Program-made: the position numbers and the translations under genes | The notes under the pieces: generated by a model | Seen by the model: only the letters and a program-made list of their open reading frames with translations | Told to the model about the DNA's origin: nothing | The model's database searches: none | Assembly: GCA_030407315.1 (NCBI GenBank) | Contig: JALQPE010000064.1 | Location: 43,451 to 107,450, forward strand | Direction: 5' to 3' | Source of the DNA: Asparagopsis taxiformis | Lineage: Eukaryota; Rhodophyta; Florideophyceae; Bonnemaisoniales; Bonnemaisoniaceae | Length of the DNA: 64,000 nt | Part shown: positions 10,504-21,551 of the stretch, piece after piece | Layout: every line of letters begins with the position of its first letter | How positions within the stretch are numbered: position 1 is the stretch's first letter

Positions 10504-11424
10504 ATGAGCAAGCACAAAATGCAGCCCGTTCTTGAACCACATGCGCCTCACCCGATTGGTAATTACACTTGCAGTGCCTGCCACACAGCGAAGATCAAAG
10601 CATCACCGCGTTGCCCAGCCAATCATTCCCACCAAATTGGACAACATATCTCCTCAGACATCTGCGGACCCATCACACCTACTTCAGCCTCAGGTAACAG
10701 CTACTTCATAACCTTTGTAGACACTAAGACGCGCTACACCACCATCCACTGCATACCAAATCGATCACATGCAGCTCGCCTCACCATAGACCACATGGAA
10801 TATGTGCACACCGCCCGCGATCGTTACCCTGCCTTCTTCCGCACTGACAACGCGAAGGAGTACACATCGGCCGCGCTACGCACTCACCTATCCGCACGCG
10901 GAATCACACCCATCACTACTGTGCCCCACACACCCCAGTAAAATAGTATCGCCGAAGGAGTCAATCGAACTCTCATGGACACCGTCCGCGCCAACCTAGC
11001 ACACTCCCACATGAACCTCACTTACTGGGAACCCGCCCTCAAAGACGCGGTATTCAAGAGAAATCTAACATTACACAGAAGCACCAACCAAATCCCTTAC
11101 ACCCAGTGGCACGGTTCCAAACCAAACATCCAAAGACTATTCGCATTTGGCCAAATTGGTTACACTCCCCTCCTCGTACCTAAGACCAAGCTGGACAATC
11201 GTGGCACGCAAGTACGCTACCTGTACGGTATCGACGCACATACTATCAACGTAGAAAACACAACCACGCGTCAACTTATGCATATCTCCTCACTCGATTT
11301 CCATCCGTACAATCGACTTACCGATCCAGCCACCACATCCCCCATGGCGTTCAAAGCCTCTCCCGCATCCCACCCTGCACTTTCCCAATCAATAACCCAA
11401 ACGACCCCGGCGCCCAGCTCATAA
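10504..11424 (+). pseudogene. Copia-1 integrase
   Basis: Zinc-region cysteines (CSACHTAK) come first. The core follows, with SSDICGPI (first Asp), FRTDNAKEY (second Asp) and a Glu in IAEGVNRT. An in-frame TAA at about 10939-10941 sits where family members have Gln (TPQ*NS), as expected from a CAA to TAA change. The frame continues past it to 11424. Integrase before RT confirms the Ty1/copia class. Confidence 0.75.
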
Positions 11425-11499
11425 CGTCAGGCCAAGAAATACCCTGACGCAGATAAATGGCCAATAGCCCACGATGCAGAGCTCGCTAAAATTGACGCG

Positions 11500-12963
11500 A
11501 TGGAATCAATCCAATGGACACCACCAGAATCCATACCCAAGAATGTCCAAGCCATACCACTAACAATAGCATATCTCTATAAACGAGATAGCGATGGGAA
11601 CATTACAGAGCGAAAAGCGCGCTGCGACGTACGTGGTGACATAATGAAGCCTGGAATCCATTACAATCCAGATGACACAACCACATTTGCGGCGGACAAA
11701 GCCACCATCCGTTTCCTACTCTGCAACGCGTCGGCCCACCAATTACCAACTGGGCACTTTGACATCTCCTCAGCTTTTCTTCACGAACTATTCCAACATA
11801 GCACCCTTGTCTATGTCTGGCAGCATCCTCTCTTCGACGGAACTTACGCTCACGACGAATCAACAGGCCAACCCCGCGGCAACCTATATGGTACTCGCCA
11901 AGCCGGAAAAATTTTCTGTGACGGAGCGCGCGCATTCCTGCTCGACCATGGTTTCACGCAAACGAAATCAGATCCCTGCCTATTTCTCAAATCAGAACCC
12001 CCTCTCCATACTCTTGTCGCAGTCACCAATGACGACTTCCTAGCATGCGCTTCAACACCACAGCTTCTTACTAATCTTTACAGCGCCCTCTCCACGAAAT
12101 AAAACATCAAACGCCTCGGCCGCCCCACCTCCTACCTCAACTGGAAGATCGAACACCTTCCGAGCGGCATCAAAATTTCACAACCGCACATCGTCCACTC
12201 GGTCATCGCAAAAACACAAATGACAAACTCCAAACCCCTCTCCAATCTATACTCCGATGGAATCGACATGTCACCCCCTTCCACCTCTGAAACCACAGAC
12301 GAAACAATTGCCACCACATTCCGCGAAACAGTTGGTGAGCTCCGCTACCTTACTGACTCGACCCGCCCCAACATACACTTTTACGTGAACTCCCTCGCCC
12401 GCGCCAATCACAAGCCTACCCAGCGGCACTGGAAGCTCCTCAAACGACTCATCCGCTTCCTCAAGAACACACCCACCACAGGAATAACATTCCCTACCTC
12501 ACCACTCCATGACCCGCTAACTGCCTTCAGCGACTCGGACTTCGCCAATGACCCTCAATCCCGCAAATCCATATCAGGGATACTACACACATACCACGGT
12601 GCCCCTATGAACTGGGAATCCCAGAGACAATCCATAGTTGCACTCAGTACATTCGAGTCCGAGCTCATCGCTACAGCTGATACCACGCGCCACAAAAATT
12701 GGCTCTCTGGCATGCCCAGAGAGCTCGACATCATTCCAGCCAATCACACTACTATCACATACACGAATTCCCAATCAGCAATCCAAGTCGCCACCCAAAC
12801 CGCACCGACCAAGCGACGGAATCTCATTGACCTCCGCTTCCATTACATTATCGACTGTATCCAGAGAAGGCCAAATTAAGCTCGTCTATATGCCTACACA
12901 TGAGATGCTGGCCGACATCTTTACCAAGCCCATCTCCAACAAAGCATTCAACCACCTCTCATC
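11500..12963 (+). pseudogene. Copia-1 reverse transcriptase and RNase H
   Basis: The RT segment has CDVRGD, FDISSAFLHE (first metal-binding Asp) and VTNDDF in the place of the usual YVDD. It stops at a TAA at 12100-12102 after STK. The same frame then continues with GELRYLTDSTRPNI and the RNase H motifs SDSDFAND, STFESELIA and TNSQSAIQ to 12879. A frameshift puts the last motif (MLADIFTKP) in another frame ending near 12963. The Tyr to Thr change before DD is shared with Copia-2. Confidence 0.8.
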
Positions 12964-13050
12964 ACAACTACACCTTACCCCTACCCCACCCACCATACCT
13001 CCTACCCCACATCTAACCGCTACAAACGCTAGACTCGCCGACCCTTGGCG

Positions 13051-13060
13051 ACAGGGGGGG
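13051..13060 (+). other. Copia-1 polypurine tract
   Basis: ACAGGGGGGG sits directly before the TGTCAGG start of the 3' LTR, the expected place for plus-strand priming. Confidence 0.6.
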
Positions 13061-13234
13061 TGTCAGGATATCAACTCAGCTACAATGTCGCCAAGAGCCG
13101 ACTCGCCAAGCAGTCAGGATATCAACTCAAGACAGCTGTCCCAAGCTGTCAATCCGCCGGCGACAGAGAATAGAAAAGTATATAAAGACAAACAGAATGA
13201 AGTAAAGAAGAGGTTAGGGACAACCGTTCTAACA
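13061..13234 (+). repeat. Copia-1 3' LTR (174 bp)
   Basis: It starts TGTCAGG after the polypurine tract and ends TTCTAACA before the target duplication ATCTC. A GTCAGGATATCAACTCA repeat occurs twice within it (13062 and 13113). The 5' LTR retains only one copy. Confidence 0.85.
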
Positions 13235-13850
13235 ATCTCGTCCCTCACGAAATTGAGTACGACATCCGCTGTACTAGCTGCGGTAGCTCTGGCGATAGGC
13301 CAGCCGGTGATGTGTTCGCCGGCGATGAGAAGGAATCTGTTACCCTTGGCCGTGCGCGGGAGGGGCCCCGCAAATTCGATGGAAAACGTGTGGAAAAGGC
13401 CTGTCAACGGCTGACCCAAGGTATTCCGATATCCGGGTACCGGTTTTTTCTTCTGACATCCCTCAAAACTCCGTAGTAGTGAATTTCCTTGCCCATTCGC
13501 GGCCACCAATAGCGTTCCACAATGAACTGGCTGGTGGAGGCACCGTCCCAATGACCGATGTGGTCGTGGAACATTCGCAGGATCTTGACTCGGAGCGGAA
13601 TTGGTGCAACTACCTTGGGTCCCAACGCAGTGTGGCGGAAGAGTTGGTCCTCCCAGACTAAGAAATCATTGGAACTCCGAAGAACCTTTTGTCGAGTGAG
13701 ACCCTCTACTTTGGGTTCAACTGTACCCTGTAAGTATTGGAACACTGCGACTAGGTCAGGCTCTATACGGTGGACTTCCGGAAAAGCGAGCAGAGCGAGG
13801 TCGCCCTCATCTTCTCCTGACCCCAGAGTGGTCTGGGCTTGCTCTAGACG
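13235..13850 (-). pseudogene. Ty3-A integrase, N-terminal half
   Basis: A zinc-region remnant (HDHIGHWDG, then ERYWWPRM) has its cysteine pair lost. After a frame change comes the start of the core, FSIEFAGPLPRT, with Glu in place of the usual first catalytic Asp. The frame runs to FVRDEI, where the Copia-1 target duplication interrupts it. Enzymatic activity is ruled out by the Asp to Glu change, the missing cysteines and the insertion. Confidence 0.7.
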
Positions 13851-15250
13851 TTACAAAAAGTCGGCAGCGGAATTCTGCTTTCCTGGCCTGAACGAGATAA
13901 CGAAGTCGTATTCCGCGAGGAAGTCGAGCCAACGGGCAAGTCGTCCGTGTATATCCTTCTTCTGGAATGCATATTGCAACGCTTGGTGATCCGTCATCAG
14001 CTTGAAGGGCTGCGTGGACAGAAGATAGAGTCGGAACTTCTTTAGTGCGAAAATAACTGCTAGGGCCTCTCGTTCGCATGCCGAATATTTTCTTTCGGCC
14101 GCATTCATTGCCCTGCTCGCGAATTGAATAGGATGAATACGCCCGTCTTCCTTCTTTTGCGCTAGGACAGCTCCGACAGATACGGAGGAGGCATCTGTCT
14201 AGACTACGAAGGCATTATCCAAGTCAGGGAAGGAAAGGACGGGAGCCGAAGTTAGTTTGTCCTTCAGAGTCCCGAAGGCCTGATTTATCTGCTCTGTCCA
14301 TTCAAATGAACGTCCAGAAGAAGTATATGTGAATAGAGAAGCTGAAATGCCGGAAAGCCCCTTAATGAACCGGTGATAGTAGGCAGCCGAACCGAGGAAG
14401 CTGCCGAGCTCGGAAGCGGTTCGCGGCGGAGCTACATCTCTAATAGCGGAAATCTTAGCGGGGTTTGCTGACACCCCATCGTGGCTAACGATGTGACCAA
14501 GCAACTCGATTTTAGGTTGAGCGAAGAAGCATTTGACGATCTTCAGCTTCAAACCCCTCTGACTTAGAGTCTCAAAGAGGATATGAAGGTGGGAGACATG
14601 TTCTTCCATGTTTTTAGAGAACACAACAACGTCGTCTAGATACTCTCGGATCCTGGGTAAGGGCCAACGACCAGGTTTGATCTTACGATTCAGGATACAG
14701 TAGTCAACGCGGAAATGTTGTTTCCCGTCCTTCTTCGTAGCACTGATCACTGGGAAGGACCATGCCGATGAGGCCGGAGTGATAATTCCCGCTTCCAACA
14801 TCCGATCGATTTCGGATCGTACTACCTCCTTGTGTTTCGGTGACAACCGACGAGGTTGGTGGTAGACTGGGGTGACATCTTCTAGCTCAAAGGATTGTTT
14901 AACAGGGACGTCGGCTTTCATGAGATCGTGAAAGGACCAAGCGATGATTCCGCAGTCCTTCAACAATTCCGATATAACTCGTTTGTCCGATGCTGACAGG
15001 TGTGCGAGTTTCTCTTCGAAGAGCTTGTCGTGCTCTTTCGTCTCAGAGAGGTCGCTCTCCTCTTCGACCGCTGCTTGCGGCTTGGAGAGGTCAATGTGGG
15101 CGACAATTAGCGTACCTTCGTCTTCATCCTCTGAAGAAGTCGTCGAGGCTCCGTCGGTGCTGAGGGACGTGAAGTCTTCGCTTTCGCTACCACCCTGTAG
15201 AAGGAAGTAGAGGCCGTTATCGGGTTCTATCCCAATCCGTGCCGATTCTT
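13851..15250 (-). pseudogene. Ty3-A reverse transcriptase with core deletion, and RNase H
   Basis: The N-terminal acidic segment and RT fingers (SEIDRMLEAGIITPASSAWS, TKKDGKQHFRVDY) are followed by PLPRIREYLDDVVVFS. The roughly 75 residues that normally separate the PLPR and YLDD motifs are missing, so the palm is deleted. The connection domain (HIVSHDGVS, FLGSAAYYHRFIKG) follows. RNase H has TDASS, CEREALAV and MTDHQALQ. A TAG replaces Trp before TDASS (14199-14201), and a TAA occurs in the ADFL*RL stretch. The frame is otherwise long and readable. Confidence 0.8.
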
Positions 15251-15334
15251 CGCCGAGTTGTATCTCTACGACTCGACTCCCAATTCCAGCTCAGCCTGCT
15301 GATCTTCCATGGCCGATAAGCCGATGATGAGGCC

Positions 15335-15843
15335 GATAGCATTTTCACTAAGCTGACTCAGCTATCTTTACAGTGTAATACTAATAGTCGGTGATCTCCC
15401 GGGCTCCCGAAGTCTCCAAAATCAGGGATCTGATTGGTGCCCATAAGGATGTTTATTCCTAACTGTCTACCTTCCCTAACCGTTTACATCAACTTATTCT
15501 AGTATAAAATGCGTCTGGATTAGCCAGAGTGCTTAACCTTTAGAGGTAACGTAAACTCACGTGGAATGTATGACTCCACTGAGCAGTGTTTGCATTTCTC
15601 TTTTCTATCGTTCCAGGAATAATCAGTTTTATCTATACAGCTCGACTTGTTACGTCTTTTTGCTCCATCCATACGCACTCCGTGCGTGAGGACCCCCAAC
15701 CTTCACCCGGCATCACCGGAAGACCTTTCGAGGCTCCCTCTCCACTGGCGGTTGACGCAAAATTCGCTTGCTCTACCACACTACCGAGGCTCGGGACACC
15801 TGTAGGATGGTTTTGCCGCTTTGCGGATTTTCTACCTACTACA
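15335..15843 (+). repeat. 5'-truncated LTR of the Ty3-C group
   Basis: From about CACTAAGCTGACTCAGC onward it matches the reverse complement of the solo LTR at 41613-42269, including TAGCCAGAGTGCTTA and the shared end GATTTTCTACCTACTACA. It also matches the Ty3-C LTRs more distantly. The first part of the LTR (about 150-190 bp) is missing where it abuts Ty3-A. Confidence 0.75.
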
Positions 15844-16205
15844 CATATCATTATATGTGACTTTGGCATTCGGAAGTACTACTCTATACGAGTCTGGTAT
15901 ACCCTGCACTTCCATGTAAATCAGTTGTTCGTGACAAATAAGCATCAGCAGGTACACGACCGCAGTCACAAGTAGCCTGCCAACAGACAGCAGAAGGCAC
16001 ACGATCAGACGGTAAAAAGTTCACGATCAGGTACGAAAGAAATTCGTGTGGGTTGTGGCGATGGAGATTAATGGCGCCCGGCGAGCGTTGCATTACAGTC
16101 AGGAGTTCTGATTGAATCGCGTCACATTTCTGAACGTCGAACGTCGAGACGTGACGATACCGCGACCGGAGGCTTATGATAAAATTTCTTTCAGTACAGT
16201 CTCTC
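15844..16205. other. Spacer; nothing recognised
   Basis: No coding motif or repeat is seen. Its last five bases CTCTC are the left target duplication of Copia-2. Confidence 0.5.
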
Positions 16206-16320
16206 TGTCGATGTGTCGACTGAGACATAGCCCCATTTACTTTCTCGGTTGGATCGGCCGACGGTGCTTAAGTATCTACTGAGGTGCTTACAGTGGTATG
16301 GTAGGTATGATCATACGACA
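16206..16320 (-). repeat. Copia-2 3' LTR
   Basis: It matches 22286-22400 with four transitions. The plus-strand ends are TGTCGATG and ATACGACA. Confidence 0.9.
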
Positions 16321-16425
16321 TGTAGTCCCGCTTTGGGCACGACGCGGAATATTAGTTTTGATCATACGACAGTCGCCGCGCGGCGTACGCTAAGTGAGAC
16401 GGAGAAGTGGTAGTTTCTGCACGTA

Positions 16426-17793
16426 TCACGCCGGTTTGAGGGCTTTGGTCATGATATCTGCGGCATTATGTTCGGTTGGTGTGTGGTGTAAAGTCATATG
16501 GCGGCGCTTGATTTGTTCCTTCAGGTAGTGGTACTTGACGTCTATATGTTTGGATTTTGGTGTGAGGTGTTCTGTGTTGGCCGTGGTTATTGCACCGTCA
16601 TTGTCCATTCGGAGTGGGGTCGGTTTGGTTTCGCCGTGGCTAAGGTCCTGTAAAAGATTTCGTATGAAGTTTAGATGTTGTGATGTGTGAAAGGCCGCGA
16701 CATACTCAGCCTGCCATGTGCTGGTAGCGACAAAGCGTTGTCGTTTCGACTGCCATGCTATGGGCGCATTGTTGTATAGGATGACTGTGCCAGACGTGGA
16801 TCGTCTTGTTTCCGTACACGCGGCAAAGTCGCTATCGGAATAAGCTTTTAGTGTGGTGGGGTATGTTATGCCTAGGTTTGGGTCCGTTTTTAGATAACGA
16901 AGAACGCGTAGTGCGGCTTGCCAGTGAAGCATTTTAGGATTTTGAGAGAAGTAGCTAAGATATCCTATTATGAAGGCGATGTCAGGATGTGTTGAGTCGG
17001 CGAGGTATCTGAGGCTTCCAATAAGAGCTAGAAAGTTTTGTTTCTTGATGTCGAGCGGTTGGGTTAATTTTTCCGTTGTGTTAAGCAAGTCCGACACGAT
17101 GGGTGACTTGGCTGGCTTGGCGTCTGTTAGTTTGTACTTGGAGAGCAGCTTTCTTGTATACGCTGGTTGTGATATTTTGATGCCCTGTGTGGTTCGTTCC
17201 ACTTTCCATCCTAAAATGTGGGAGACTGGTCAGAGTTCTTTTAGGAGGTATTTTGTCTGTAAGGGACGCTTGGTGTGTCCGCGTAACTCGGGGTTGTTGG
17301 AGACGACCATAAAGTCGTCTATTGTGATGATGAGGAGTACAAATTGTGTACGGTCGTGCGGGGAGGTTAGCATGAAAGTACAGCTGTCGCTCGAGATGCG
17401 CTGAAAGTCTGTGAGGTAGAGGTGGTTTGAGAGTCCTTTAGTGAAAATTTGACAGGCCTGTTTTGCTCGGTTCATGTTGCCAGTGATATTTCCGACGTAA
17501 CCAGGATATTTGTAGGTGCCGTCGAATCTTTTCAGCTGATATATGTACAGGGTCTTGTCGTCACCGAATGCTTCGTGGAGAAAGGCGGAGTCGAGGTCCC
17601 AGTGGTGGACCTCGTAGTTGTGGGCTGCGGCGAGGGCTAAGGCTAAGCGGACGACATCCCGGTCGGCAATTGGTGATGAAATATTGTTGGGATCGTAGTG
17701 TTCGTTGGGCTTCTGTAGATCGCCTCTGATGTTGCATCGTGTTTTGCATGCGACTTTATATAATCTGCCGCGGCGCGAACAGCATATTCCCAT
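16426..17793 (-). pseudogene. Copia-2 reverse transcriptase and RNase H
   Basis: The RT piece has CNIRGDLQKP, HWDLDSAFLHE (first metal-binding Asp) and IITIDDFMV in place of YVDD. One stop at about 17230 separates it from the continuation (WKVERTTQG...). RNase H shows SLRYLADSTHPDI, SDSDFAAC, STWQAEYVA, MDNDGAI and the closing NAADIMTKAL. The N-terminal part of RT is deleted: the frame jumps from the integrase C-terminal region straight to the CKTRCNIRGD stretch. The Thr-x-Asp-Asp active site is shared with Copia-1 and differs from Copia-3. Confidence 0.8.
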
Positions 17794-18372
17794 AGCCAGG
17801 GTGGCATGCCGGATGTCAGAAGGAGAGCTCGACTGATGTCCATTAGTGAGCGGTTAGCCCGTTCGCTGATTGCATTTTCCTGGGGTGTGTATGGTACCGT
17901 GGGGTGAGTGGAGATGTGGTTCGAGTTATAGAACTGCACTAGTTCGGTACTAAAGTATTCTGGTGCGTTGTCCATAGTTACGTCTGTCACACGGAGTGGT
18001 GAGAGAGCGTGTATGCGTTCTATGTGTTGTGGTAGGTGGCGTGCTGCTGTGTTTGTGCGTGGCGAGAAGTATACGTGTAAGTATCGACTTTTCTCGTCAG
18101 TGAAAGTAGCGAAGTATCTGTTGCCTGAGATTGATGGAGTGGGTAGTGGACCACAGACGTCTGTGTGGATATGTGATCCGAGTGTTGCCGAGCGCATTTT
18201 GGGATGGAACGGGGCTGATGGTTGCTTTCCCATGGCACATCCTATACAAGTTATGGTTGGTGGTGGATGTTTTAGTGTGTCCGGTAAACCGGCTACGAGG
18301 TTGTGTTTGGCAAGGAAGTGGATGCGCCGCGGGTGGAAGTATCCGAGTCTGATGTGCCATGAATGATAGTCT
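17760..18372 (-). pseudogene. Copia-2 gag-pre-integrase region and integrase
   Basis: The frame starts with a gag-pre-integrase motif (HSWHIRLGYFHPRR, then CIGCAMGKQ). The integrase core follows with HTDVCGPLP, VTMDNAPEY and PYTPQENAISERANR, so all three catalytic acidic residues are present. The frame breaks off after AIYRSP, where a deletion joins it to RT. It is an intact-looking integrase core inside a defective polyprotein. Confidence 0.75.
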
Positions 18373-18494
18373 AGTACGACCTGTGTGTTTGATTGTAACG
18401 GGGGGTAGCGTGGTCTTGACCAGTTGTTGTGTTGGGCGGGATGCCTTTGTTGTGGTTGTGGGTGGACGGTGGCGGCGTGTCTGAGGTGGTAGTG

Positions 18495-19955
18495 CTATGG
18501 TTTCGGTGAGTGAAGGTTTGGGGCTGGGTGGAGGAGGCTTGTTGCGTGTTTGATTGTGGGATATTGTAGGTCGTGATTTGTGTGGTTGGTGCTGTTGTTT
18601 GGACCAAGTGAGGTGTTTCTGTGGTATGGAATTGGTGGGAAGTTTGGTTGATTTAGTCGCCGTGAGCTGCGAGGGGGTTTATTTGGCCCTTTTAGCGGTA
18701 GAGTGCGGAGTGGGTTGTGGTGCATTTGTAGCGCATGTTCGTGGGCGGTGGAGAGTTGGAATGGTTTCGGTGTTGTGAGACTAGGCCTGTAAACGGGTTG
18801 AGGGGCAGTTGGTCGAGATAGTGCGGACAGTGTGGCGCGTGTCTGTTGAGTCGAACGGAGTTGAGGGGTTGGTTTTTGCTGCTTTAGTTTTGGTTTGTCG
18901 ACTTTGCGTACGCCGTAGCATTGCTGTAGAACTGGTTGGTTGGTGGCATTGGCGCCTGTCGAATATGAGTTCTGTATGGTTTGTGTGGTTGGTGGGGGTG
19001 GGGATTGACGGCGAGCTGAAGTTTGTGGATCTGTGGAGGGGTTGTTTCTCGGTGGTGAGTGATGTAGGGAATGGAGGGCTGTGTGTGGCTCAGGGTTTAG
19101 GTGATAGAGGTTGTTTTGGCGTGGTGCTTTGGCGACAATAGTGTGTGTTGGCGGTGGAGGTTGGCGGGTAGTGACATATGCTGTTCTTTCTTGGAAGGGG
19201 ATGTCGTAGTTGTGGGCGAGTTGGCTGACCGAGAGTAGGTTGTGTTTTGCTCCGGGTAGGGTGACGGCTTTTGCCATGTGTAAGTGTCTTCGCTTCGTTA
19301 TAGGGATGTTCACGGAGCCCGTGTGTGATATGTTGGCTAGTTGTCCTGACGCTGTGACAGTGTATTGATGGGTCGGGTACATAGTAGTATGTGAATGCTG
19401 GAGGTGCGTCGGGAAGGCATCTGAGTCCAGAAGGTACGAAGAAGTTGAGGACGTTTTTATTGTGCTAGAATACGGGGAGTCGGGATGTGGGGTCGCCGTG
19501 GTGGTTTGCTGAGGCTTCGGCGGAAGGTGGTATATGTCGGGTGGGGGAGGCAGTTGAGGTTGGGTAGGGAAAGGAATGGGTTCCCGTTGGGGTTGGTGCG
19601 GAAACTGCGGCATTTATTGGATCGCTGATGGGTCATGTGTGTGGTATGCCGCATAGCGTGGTGGCGGTGCAATGCTATATTGTGCGTGGTGTGTAGGCTG
19701 AGGAGGCTGCTTGGGGTGTGCGAGGTTGAGTAGATTTCGGCGTGTATAGCAATGGGCCGTGTCGTGTGTGGGGGACCCGTGATACGTACACAATAAACCG
19801 TGGTGGTTTGGAGGAGAGGTTGTTACGGTATTAACGTCGAAGTAGGCGGGGCGGGTGTTTCGGCGGTGTCCTCTACCTCGTCGTCCGCGGGGTGTAGATA
19901 TGGCTGCTGTGGGACTCGTCCCGTATTGCGCTGCGAGCGGTCGCGGGAGGGACAA
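18495..19955 (-). pseudogene. Copia-2 Gag nucleocapsid, protease and spacer
   Basis: On the minus strand a knuckle-like CTYHGSPTHDTAHC lies at about 19785-19745. It is followed by a proline/glutamine-rich stretch and the protease site SSYLLDSDAF, where the usual DSGA reads DSDA, so activity is doubtful. A later part (HLHMAKAVTLPGAKHNLLSV) is the typical segment before integrase. Long proline/threonine-rich tails follow. The frame changes once near 19613. Confidence 0.65.
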
Positions 19956-19959
19956 TTCC

Positions 19960-21185
19960 AGGCGTCTGGAATGGGCGCCAGGAAGGGTCGCTTAAGCGGT
20001 ACGCTCGAGAGCGTGAGTGGGTGCTCGATAGGGAATCAGCCGCGAAGAGCCGCGTTGGGAATCAATGGCCGCGGAGACGTGGCAAGGCAATTGTCGCCCA
20101 AGGGCGAATGGGCGCGTGCCGCCTTGCATTGGCACCGGGCCACATTGCTTGCGCGGGACCCTTCGGCGAGCGTGCAACGTGTAGCGATATAGGCGCGATT
20201 AGTCACACACGTGTGCGAGCGGGAGGATTCTCCCGTTACAGTTGTGCACGTGTACGTTACGGCTAGCCGTTTCTATTAGTTTACACGTAGCAACGTAGCA
20301 GCTTACTCTGTAAGGCCCCTAGGCCGCATAAACACCCCACAAGGTCCATTGGACGCCGGACCGGGACCATTGGTCCTGGTCCGGTCCCGGCAGTCTCGTT
20401 GACCATTTAAGGTCAACGGATTGACCACTAAGCTACAATAAAGGTAGATCGTCTCGGTTCCAAATCTTTCGACCGTGGTCGTTTAACTTACAACTAAACG
20501 GCGGCGGCAGTTCCCTTACCGGATACCCGCTGCTCCGTTTCGATCTCCAATTGGGGATCGCTCGCACATTTCCCCAATTGCCCGCCGCGAGCCCCCTCCG
20601 GCGGGAGTGCACGTGGATTGCCCTAGGGCATTTCGTCTCCACGGTAGTGGAGAACCTTCCCGCTTCTTTTAACGCCGCTAGGCGACCGGGAGGGGCCTTC
20701 CGCCCACCGGGACAAGGCTACTGGCTGGGAGTGCTGTCGGTTGGCACCCCCAGCCGGTCAACCGAAGCCAACGCCCGCAGGCTTTTCAAATGGTCCCGAC
20801 CGCTGCCGTCAGTGGTATCACAGTTGCGGAATACGTCGTGTGAAAACCACGCGTGGAGGCGACCACAATCCCCGCGGGGATCCATCGCGCTAAGTGCCTA
20901 GTTAACCCTTGAGTGGGTTGAGGACGGCCACGGCCGATAGATCCCTCCGGCAGGTTAGATCCAGCCGTCCCGGACCCCGCTCTACCACCCGCTACCGGGT
21001 TGGGAGACAGGTGTCCGGGCTCCGAGGGATCGATCCACCCGACACAGCCCTCGGGCTACTAGGATCGCACGAGGCGTCAACCTCGTGGAATCGGCGCTCT
21101 CACTCGTGAGTTCGAAGCCTTATCCCTATCCTCTAATCCTCCTCGGAGGTATAATCCATCTACAAGTGCTAAGGTCCTACAGCTG
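19960..21185. repeat. Hairpin-rich GC-rich insertion inside Copia-2 gag, type unknown
   Basis: It interrupts gag of Copia-2, which resumes beyond 21185. No coding family is seen. It is packed with short perfect inverted repeats: 20397-20418 (8-bp stem), 20548-20580 (10 bp), 20581-20605 (7 bp), 20636-20653 (7 bp, GGTA loop), 20737-20765 (7 bp), 20220-20235 (6 bp), and the palindromes 20259-20270 and 20868-20881. The boundaries are approximate and no target duplication was identified. Confidence 0.55.
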
Positions 21186-21551
21186 CGCATGCGATGGATG
21201 TGGCATGTAGATCGTGGGGGCGTAAGGAGATGTCATTTGTGGGTACGGTGGGGGTTGTGGTGCAGGGGGAGTGGTTTGGGAGTGGTTTGGGGATAGGGAA
21301 GGGAGGTGGCCTGTACCGCTTGGGCATGGTCAAAAAGCATGGTAAAGACAAGCTCAAGGGAGGGTCTTCGTCCATTGTGGAAGTTTTGGAAATTTGAGAG
21401 CTCCCGTATTAGCGAGTGCTAGTCGGGGAGGTGTTTCAGTCCGTCAATGACAAATTAGACAGTGGTAGTCTCGTCATCGATATTGGGAAACCCAGTTTGG
21501 AGCATAGTGTAACGTAGTTCTCAGTGGCGAGAGATATACTCCATAATTGCC

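Larger units (their letters stand above)
8464..13234 (+). mobile_element. Copia-1: complete but degenerate Ty1/copia element inside Ty3-A
   Basis: The element is framed by LTRs and by the 5-bp target duplication ATCTC (8459-8463 and 13235-13239). Order: 5' LTR, primer-binding site, gag, protease, integrase, RT, RNase H, polypurine tract, 3' LTR, which is the Ty1/copia order with integrase before RT. Several stops and frameshifts interrupt pol. Removing the element and one ATCTC rejoins the Ty3-A integrase frame (FVRDEI to IIYSFGP), which proves the nesting. Confidence 0.9.
5605..15334 (-). mobile_element. Ty3-A copy 2, degenerate, split by Copia-1
   Basis: Read on the minus strand: pol N-terminal remnant (from about 15250), RT with a core deletion, RNase H, integrase zinc region and first part of integrase (to 13235), the Copia-1 insertion (8464-13234), the rest of integrase (8463-7795), an untranslated stretch, an antisense gene (6062-7365, plus) and a 3' LTR (5832-5605). 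Gag and the 5' LTR are absent; the 5' side abuts a Ty3-C-type LTR fragment at 15335. Pol frames carry TAG, TAG and TAA stops. Confidence 0.8.

Noticed and set aside
9944..10507. Overlapping Pro/Thr-rich open frames on both strands within Copia-1
   Set aside because: They are shadows of the low-complexity spacer between protease and integrase.
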